This document shows, in pieces, positions 5,562-10,099 of a stretch of 10,099 nt of DNA (positions are counted from its first letter, which is position 1; every line of letters starts with the position of its first letter). The position numbers and the translations under genes were made by a program. Source of the DNA: Alphaproteobacteria bacterium (GTDB taxonomy: Bacteria > Pseudomonadota > Alphaproteobacteria > Micavibrionales > Micavibrionaceae); contig JAESUK010000070.1 in assembly GCA_016763095.1 (NCBI GenBank), positions 1 through 10,099 on the forward strand, in the 5' to 3' direction. The notes under the pieces are model-generated. The model was not told the origin of the DNA. It worked only from the letters and a program-made list of their open reading frames with translations, and searched no databases.

Positions 5562-7226
5562 ATGAGTAACAAGCAAATTGACGAAGGTCTTAAACAGTGG
5601 GAAGAACTATATAGCAAGTCATTACCTAATGATAAACCACGTACCAATCGTTCTAATATCAAAATTAAACCAATATATACACCAAACGATTGGGATAGTG
5701 ATCGATATATGGAAGATTTAGGATTCCCAGGTGAAGAGCCGATGGCACGGGGAATTTATCCCACTATGCATAGAGGTCAGACATGGAGTCAGAGACAACT
5801 TGTTGGGTTGGCAACACCGGAGCTATACAATACCCGTGTCAAACAAATGATTGCTAACGGTGCGAATGCTCTAAGCATGATTCCGTGTAATTCCGTCTAT
5901 AGGGGGCTTGATGTAGATCTAGTAGATCCTGTTTTACTTGGTACATGCGGCATTACTATTAATACAGTCGGTGACATGGCGAAGTGCTTAAAAGATATTC
6001 CAATTGACAAAATGTCGATTGGATTAAATGACCCAATACCTTTTACGATGCTAGCCCAAGTTTTGGCCCATGCTAAGAATATTAATGTACCCTGGAATAA
6101 ACTCACTGGTACCTCAAATCAAAGCGATTACATATCGCACTATGTTGCAAACCATATGTTTTTCCGTCTTGCTCTTAAAGGCTCTAGGCGAGTTCAAATG
6201 GATGAAATTTCTTTTTTAAGGGATAACTGTCCTGGGTGGAACCCTGTCTCAGTAGTGGGGCAACACATGCAGCAAGCAGGCGCAACACCTGCTGAAGCAA
6301 TGGGCTTGACGTTAAGCACCGCCATTCAATATGGCAATGATTGTGTTGAAAGGGGGATGCTTCCCGATTCATTTTTACCAAGGTTTACTTTCTTTTTTGA
6401 TATATCTATCAGCTATTTTGAAGAAATTGCTAAATTTAGGGCTGGTCGTCGGGTTTGGGCACGTATTACTAAAGAACGTTTCGGAGCTAAAGACCCTAGA
6501 TCTTCGCGCTTTAAATTTCACTGTCAAACTTCGGGTGTTGATTTGACACGCGTCCAACCACTTAATAATATTGCACGCGTCGCTATTCAAGGGATTGCAG
6601 GGATTTTAGGCGGCTGCCAGTCAATGCATACTGATGGCTATGATGAAGCGCTTAGTTGCCCAACAGAAGAAGCCGCTCTTATTTCTGTTGCTACTCAGAA
6701 CATTCTTAAAGATGAGGCGGGTTTGACGGATGTCATTGATGCATTAGGGGGTTCTTATTACTTGGAAACCTTAACCAATCAAATGGAAGAAGAGATAGAG
6801 GCTACAATTTCGAGAATTGATGCAGCGGGGGGTATGTTCCTTGCTGTTGAATCTGGCTTAGTACAAGGAATCATTGGCGAATCAGCGATGGCGCACCAAG
6901 AGAAAGTAGACAGTGGTGAACATAAAATTGTTGGTGTTAATGCGTATGTCCCTGATGAGGATGATGCAAGTAATCGAAAAGTACAACCGTGGCCAGATCA
7001 AAATATCATGGCAAAACATATCGAAGACTTTTGTTCATTTAAAGAAAACAGGGATGATGCAGCTGTCCAGCGTTCCTTAGATAAACTATCTGAGGCTGCT
7101 AAAAGTGATAATCAGAATGTTTACGAACAAGTCGTTCAAGCAACTATTAATAATGCCACACAAGGTGAAATAATTACTCGCCTTAGGGATGAGTTAGGTT
7201 TTGGTAACCCGTTGATTAATGCATAA
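5562..7226 (+). CDS. Acyl-CoA mutase large (catalytic) subunit, methylmalonyl-CoA mutase family, specificity unassigned
   Basis: A 554-residue TIM-barrel subunit lacking its own B12 domain, as in other split mutases. Family features are clear: LGFPGEEP and RGIYPTMH near residues 53-70, RQLVGLATPELYN (78-90), His235 in VVGQHMQQAGA (equivalent to catalytic His244), EEIAKFRAGRRVWARI (287-302), the HTDGYDEALSCPTEEAA block (356-372) and GGSYYLETLT (396-405). The specificity residues differ from known enzymes. Methylmalonyl-CoA mutase Tyr89 aligns with Leu80, and Arg207, which binds the free carboxylate, aligns with Ala196 or Asn197 depending on one gap. Ser114 is kept as Ser105; the following AFDLATH segment has become IPCNSVY (107-113). 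It should therefore isomerise a CoA ester without a free carboxylate, rearranging branched and linear skeletons. AGGAG at 5552-5556 fixes the start. Family certain; it should not be named methylmalonyl-CoA mutase. Confidence 0.93.
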   Translation: MSNKQIDEGLKQWEELYSKSLPNDKPRTNRSNIKIKPIYTPNDWDSDRYMEDLGFPGEEPMARGIYPTMHRGQTWSQRQLVGLATPELYNTRVKQMIANGANALSMIPCNSVYRGLDVDLVDPVLLGTCGITINTVGDMAKCLKDIPIDKMSIGLNDPIPFTMLAQVLAHAKNINVPWNKLTGTSNQSDYISHYVANHMFFRLALKGSRRVQMDEISFLRDNCPGWNPVSVVGQHMQQAGATPAEAMGLTLSTAIQYGNDCVERGMLPDSFLPRFTFFFDISISYFEEIAKFRAGRRVWARITKERFGAKDPRSSRFKFHCQTSGVDLTRVQPLNNIARVAIQGIAGILGGCQSMHTDGYDEALSCPTEEAALISVATQNILKDEAGLTDVIDALGGSYYLETLTNQMEEEIEATISRIDAAGGMFLAVESGLVQGIIGESAMAHQEKVDSGEHKIVGVNAYVPDEDDASNRKVQPWPDQNIMAKHIEDFCSFKENRDDAAVQRSLDKLSEAAKSDNQNVYEQVVQATINNATQGEIITRLRDELGFGNPLINA

Positions 7227-8195
7227 ATGAAAGCCAAAAATGATGATAAACCTTGGCTCGTAAGACTATTAAACGGTGAAAGAACTGTACTAGCCAAGGC
7301 AATCTCTGCACTTGAAAATGAAACCGATGAAGCGTCTACTATTATTTCTGGTATTTACCCGTATATAGGTAAGGCGTTAGTTGTTGGCTTTACTGGCTCA
7401 CCAGGTGTTGGAAAGTCAACACTTGTTAATAGTTATATTGCTGGGCTCTGTGAGGAAGGGCTACGTGTCGGTGTCATTGCTGTTGACCCATCAAGCCCCC
7501 TAAGTGGAGGAGCTATTTTGGGGGACCGGATTAGAATGGCAGCACATGAACATTTAGAAAATGTTTTCATCCGTTCACTTGCATCTAGGTGTCATGTTGG
7601 TGGTTTATCACGCGCTACGGCTAGAATTGTAGATGTTATGGATGCAGCTGGCATGGATGTGGTTGTCATTGAAACTGTCGGTGCTGGGCAATCAGAGGTG
7701 GAAATTGCTGAAATTGCACACACCAAAGTTGTAGTCTGCTCACCTGGGTTAGGTGACGATATTCAAGCCATTAAAGCAGGAATTCTTGAAATTGCAGATA
7801 TTTTAGTAGTCAATAAATGCGATTTACCTTTAGCTGCCCATACAGTTCGTCAATTAAAATCAATGTTAAGCCTAAGAGATGAGTCACCCGAGTGGAGCAC
7901 CCCGGTTGTGAGCACATCAGCGCTCGAAGGCACGGGAGTTGTTGAATTAACAGAGATAATTAAAAATCACGAAAAGATGTCTTCTAATAAAAAGGAAGGT
8001 TATGGAAAAGGTAAGCCTCAACAAAGGGTGTTACGGTTGTTAGCGAACTCTGCTGCTGATGAAATTAAAAAAGCGTTGTTGCAAGATAAGTCCGAAGAAA
8101 TAAGCACGATTTGCGATGCTGTATTAAAAGGTGAAATGATATTCAGTGACGCTATACAGCGCCTTATTAAAGGAAGCCTACCCTGTAAGCAGTGA
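7227..8195 (+). CDS. meaB: MeaB/ArgK-type GTPase, mutase chaperone
   Basis: A 322-residue G3E-family P-loop GTPase of the MeaB/ArgK type, full length. Such proteins load adenosylcobalamin into acyl-CoA mutases, gate out damaged cofactor and protect the enzyme during turnover. Walker A GSPGVGKST is at 57-65, the family block VDPSSPLSGGAILGDRIRM at 87-104, ETVGAGQSEVEIA at 149-161, the guanine-specificity motif NKCD at 196-199 (usually NKAD) and SAL at 231-233. The C-terminal helices (about 265-320) provide the dimerisation region. The ATG follows the mutase stop codon with no gap and little ribosome binding site, so translation probably depends on coupling to the mutase. Its place directly behind both subunits points to a dedicated chaperone for this mutase, not a housekeeping copy. 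Identity is secure; exclusive partnership is inferred. Confidence 0.94.
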   Translation: MKAKNDDKPWLVRLLNGERTVLAKAISALENETDEASTIISGIYPYIGKALVVGFTGSPGVGKSTLVNSYIAGLCEEGLRVGVIAVDPSSPLSGGAILGDRIRMAAHEHLENVFIRSLASRCHVGGLSRATARIVDVMDAAGMDVVVIETVGAGQSEVEIAEIAHTKVVVCSPGLGDDIQAIKAGILEIADILVVNKCDLPLAAHTVRQLKSMLSLRDESPEWSTPVVSTSALEGTGVVELTEIIKNHEKMSSNKKEGYGKGKPQQRVLRLLANSAADEIKKALLQDKSEEISTICDAVLKGEMIFSDAIQRLIKGSLPCKQ

Positions 8196-8204
8196 GGATT
8201 TTGC

Positions 8205-8233
8205 TCTACATCATGACAATGACTATTTATAAA
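8205..8233 (+). promoter_or_regulatory. Possible promoter before the CoA-transferase
   Basis: TCTACA (8205-8210) and TATAAA (8228-8233) are 17 bases apart, with four and five matches to the sigma-70 consensus. They lie in the 92-base gap after the GTPase gene, the widest gap within the plus-strand run, so the last two genes could have their own transcript. The DNA is AT-rich and the match may be fortuitous; read-through from the upstream operon remains possible. Confidence 0.25.
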
Positions 8234-8275
8234 GGTGACATGTTTGTGCTAATGTTTTTATTTTAAATGATTTAT

Positions 8276-8280
8276 AAGGA
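8276..8280 (+). promoter_or_regulatory. Ribosome binding site deciding the CoA-transferase start
   Basis: AAGGA seven bases before the ATG at 8288 favours that start over the in-frame ATG at 8267, which has only T- and A-rich sequence upstream. Choosing 8288 removes seven N-terminal residues that do not look conserved. Confidence 0.7.
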
Positions 8281-8287
8281 AGTCCTA

Positions 8288-9637
8288 ATGAAAGTAGCTA
8301 TCAATTATGATGCGATATTGCAGGAAAAAATAATCTCAGCTTCTGCTGCGGCTCGGTTTGTTAAATCTGGAGATGTTCTTGATTTTGGTTTTGGCCCCTG
8401 CCAACCGGATCTTTTTGATGAAGCCTTGTCAGCCCGAAAAGAGCAGTTATCTAATGTTTTAATCAGAATGGCAATTACTTCTGTCCCTCGACATGTCATA
8501 GAATGCGATCCGCAACAAAAACATTTTCATGTTGAGAACTGGCACTTCTCCGGCTATGACCGACTTAAATATGATGAAGGGACTGTTAGCTATGTACCAA
8601 TGAATTTTGGAGAAGCACCAAAAATCTATCGTGAATACCGTAGCATTGATACCTTAATACTCAAAACAACGCCGATGGATAAACATGGGTTCTTTAACTT
8701 TGGCCTTTGTAATACCTACCAAAAAGCGTTATGTGATGTTGCAAAAAGAATTATCGTGGAAACCAGTGAAAGCATGCCTCTTGCACATGGCGTAGAAAAC
8801 ATTATTCACATTAATGACGTTGATGCGGTGATTGTGGGTAACAATGCTGCCTTAACTGAGCTTCCTTCCCAACCTATTTCAGAGGTAGATAAAAAAGTAG
8901 CTCAGTTTATTATCAATGAATTAGAAGATGGCTCTTGTATTCAAGTTGGTATTGGTGGCATGCCAAATGCTGTTTGTTCTTCTCTTGCGACGTCGTCAAT
9001 AGAGGACCTAGGTATTCATACAGAAATGTTTATCGATGGTATGGTCGATTTAGTGAATGCAGGAAAAGTAACGGGGAAATATAAAAACACCTACCCCGGT
9101 AAAATTACTTATAGTTTCGGAATGGGGGCTAAAAGTTGTTACGAATTCCTTGATAATAATCCAGAATGTATAAGCCTGCCTGTTGATTTAACGAACCTTC
9201 CCGAAAATATTGCTGCAAACGATAAGGTTATTTCAATTAACAACACAATGATGGTTGACCTTACAGGCCAAGCTGGCTCTGAGTGCATTGGACATAAACA
9301 TAGAAGCGGCACGGGTGGTCAACTGCAATTTGTTCGAGGTGCTTTCGCTTCAAAAGGAGGAAAGTCCTTTATGTGCCTCTCATCTCGCTATACTAAAGGG
9401 GACAACGCTGAACCAAGAATCAAAATCGCTATGCCCGAAGGAAGTATCGTCACGACACCTAGAACAGATATTATGTTTATCGTAACTGAATTCGGAATCG
9501 TTAACCTAAAAGGCCTCAGTGTCTCGGAACGTGCATTAGCTTTGATTTCAATCGCCCACCCAGATGACAGAGAAGCCCTTGAAAATGAAGCTAGGGAGCA
9601 TGGTTTATTTCCAAAACGTTTTTTTTATTCTAGCTAA
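8288..9637 (+). CDS. Acetyl-CoA hydrolase/transferase family CoA-transferase (4-hydroxybutyrate CoA-transferase-like)
   Basis: A 449-residue class I CoA-transferase of the acetyl-CoA hydrolase/4-hydroxybutyrate CoA-transferase family. These enzymes move CoA from a donor such as acetyl-CoA to a carboxylic acid through a glutamyl-CoA intermediate. The catalytic glutamate is expected at Glu246 in DLGIHTEMFIDG, preceded by the substrate-loop sequence QVGIGGMPNAV (219-229). The C-terminal domain shows RSGTGGQLQFVRGA (339-352), TEFGIVNLKG (400-409) and ERALALISIAHPDDR (414-428), all typical. Length fits the family (about 430-450). The start at 8288 is chosen for its AAGGA site; an ATG 21 bases earlier would give 456 residues. 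In this setting it most likely activates the acid made by the aldehyde dehydrogenase so the mutase can act on it, avoiding ATP use. Family sure, acid substrate unknown. Confidence 0.93.
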   Translation: MKVAINYDAILQEKIISASAAARFVKSGDVLDFGFGPCQPDLFDEALSARKEQLSNVLIRMAITSVPRHVIECDPQQKHFHVENWHFSGYDRLKYDEGTVSYVPMNFGEAPKIYREYRSIDTLILKTTPMDKHGFFNFGLCNTYQKALCDVAKRIIVETSESMPLAHGVENIIHINDVDAVIVGNNAALTELPSQPISEVDKKVAQFIINELEDGSCIQVGIGGMPNAVCSSLATSSIEDLGIHTEMFIDGMVDLVNAGKVTGKYKNTYPGKITYSFGMGAKSCYEFLDNNPECISLPVDLTNLPENIAANDKVISINNTMMVDLTGQAGSECIGHKHRSGTGGQLQFVRGAFASKGGKSFMCLSSRYTKGDNAEPRIKIAMPEGSIVTTPRTDIMFIVTEFGIVNLKGLSVSERALALISIAHPDDREALENEAREHGLFPKRFFYSS

Positions 9638-9659
9638 TAACTTTAATTATCGACTTCTT

Positions 9660-10099
9660 ATGGCAGACGGAATAGTATTTAATAACGAGGTAAACCATGC
9701 ATTAAAAATGGCTTATCAAACTCCTGACATTGTTTCAGCGAGGGCGGAAGTCATAAAGGGGCTTGGCTTACAAAAGGGCCAAAAGGTCTTAGACATTGGG
9801 GCAGGTCCGGGCTTACTCGTACGCGATATCGCTGCATCAGTAGGTGCGTCAGGTGCAGTACACGGTATTGATTTGGCAGATAATATGCTTGAGTCGGCCT
9901 CTACGCTGTGCTCTGACTTATCACATGTGACTTTTGAAAAGTGTGATGCAATGGCGCTGTCCGCTCAAGATAATAGCTTTGATGCTGTTGTCTCTACTCA
10001 GGTTTATGAGTACGTCCCCGATTTAAATGCTGCATTGCTAGAATTTGCGCGCGTACTAAAACCGGGTGGAAGAGGGGTTATTGTCGATACCGATTGGGC
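9660..10099 (+). CDS. SAM-dependent methyltransferase, 5' part (runs off window)
   Basis: An open frame of 146 complete codons continues past the window edge. It encodes the Rossmann core of a class I, UbiE-like methyltransferase: motif I VLDIGAGPG at residues 43-51, the acidic SAM-ribose residue Asp71 in GIDLADNML, DAMA around 96-99 (adenine contact), FDAVVSTQVYEYVPD (107-121) and ARVLKPGG (130-137) ending in VDTDW. It starts 22 bases after the CoA-transferase stop, on the same strand, so it is probably cotranscribed. No good Shine-Dalgarno precedes this ATG. The next in-frame ATG at 9708 would lose 16 residues and has no better site. What it methylates, and whether it belongs to the acid-activation pathway, cannot be read here. 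Methyltransferase fold is confident; start is moderately so. Confidence 0.85.
   Translation, partial: MADGIVFNNEVNHALKMAYQTPDIVSARAEVIKGLGLQKGQKVLDIGAGPGLLVRDIAASVGASGAVHGIDLADNMLESASTLCSDLSHVTFEKCDAMALSAQDNSFDAVVSTQVYEYVPDLNAALLEFARVLKPGGRGVIVDTDW

Noticed and set aside
5562..7226. Naming the large subunit methylmalonyl-CoA mutase
   Set aside because: The overall fold matches, but the Tyr89 and Arg207 equivalents required for methylmalonyl-CoA are absent in my alignment, so the specific name is not supported.
8212..8242. Hairpin from CATGACA and TGACATG after the GTPase gene as a terminator
   Set aside because: The arms pair with one internal mismatch around a 17-base loop, with no following T-run, so it is not convincing.
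8267..9637. The ATG at 8267 as start of the CoA-transferase
   Set aside because: No Shine-Dalgarno precedes it, whereas AAGGA is well placed for the ATG at 8288, and the extra seven residues look like translated leader.

Overview
The window reads as an AT-rich bacterial chromosome segment, probably from a marine-type gammaproteobacterium. The codon use is rich in TTA and ATT, the gene families are Gram-negative, and a periplasmic quinohaemoprotein is present. The taxonomic guess is inference only. Nine protein genes cover almost all of it. The longest gap without a gene is about 140 bases. I saw no RNA gene, mobile element, CRISPR array or cobalamin riboswitch.

Layout. A crotonase-family acyl-CoA enzyme (6-809) is followed on the same strand by a secreted PQQ-dependent alcohol dehydrogenase with a C-terminal cytochrome c domain (863-2869). 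An NAD(P)-type aldehyde dehydrogenase lies convergently on the minus strand (2950-4356). It diverges from a TetR-family regulator (4495-5100) across a 138-base control region that holds three related operator-like half-sites laid over a good sigma-70 promoter. The regulator overlaps, by 8 bases, the gene for a stand-alone B12-binding mutase subunit (5093-5542). That gene is followed by the large acyl-CoA mutase subunit (5562-7226), a MeaB/ArgK-type G-protein chaperone starting directly after the mutase stop codon (7227-8195), an acetyl-CoA hydrolase/4-hydroxybutyrate CoA-transferase family enzyme (8288-9637), and the start of a SAM-dependent methyltransferase that runs off the window (9660-end).

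How the genes may work together. The set supplies each step of a route from a primary alcohol to central metabolism: periplasmic oxidation of the alcohol to an aldehyde, oxidation to the acid, CoA transfer, B12-dependent carbon-skeleton rearrangement, then beta-oxidation-type chemistry. It parallels the known 2-hydroxyisobutyryl-CoA mutase route for branched alcohols in overall logic. The mutase differs: it lacks both residues that define methylmalonyl-CoA mutase (Tyr89 and Arg207, P. shermanii numbering) and, as I align it, the Asp used by 2-hydroxyisobutyryl-CoA mutase. It is therefore most likely an acyl-CoA mutase of unassigned specificity, and this locus is a candidate for an undescribed catabolic pathway for a branched alcohol or acid. 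The substrate cannot be named from sequence alone.
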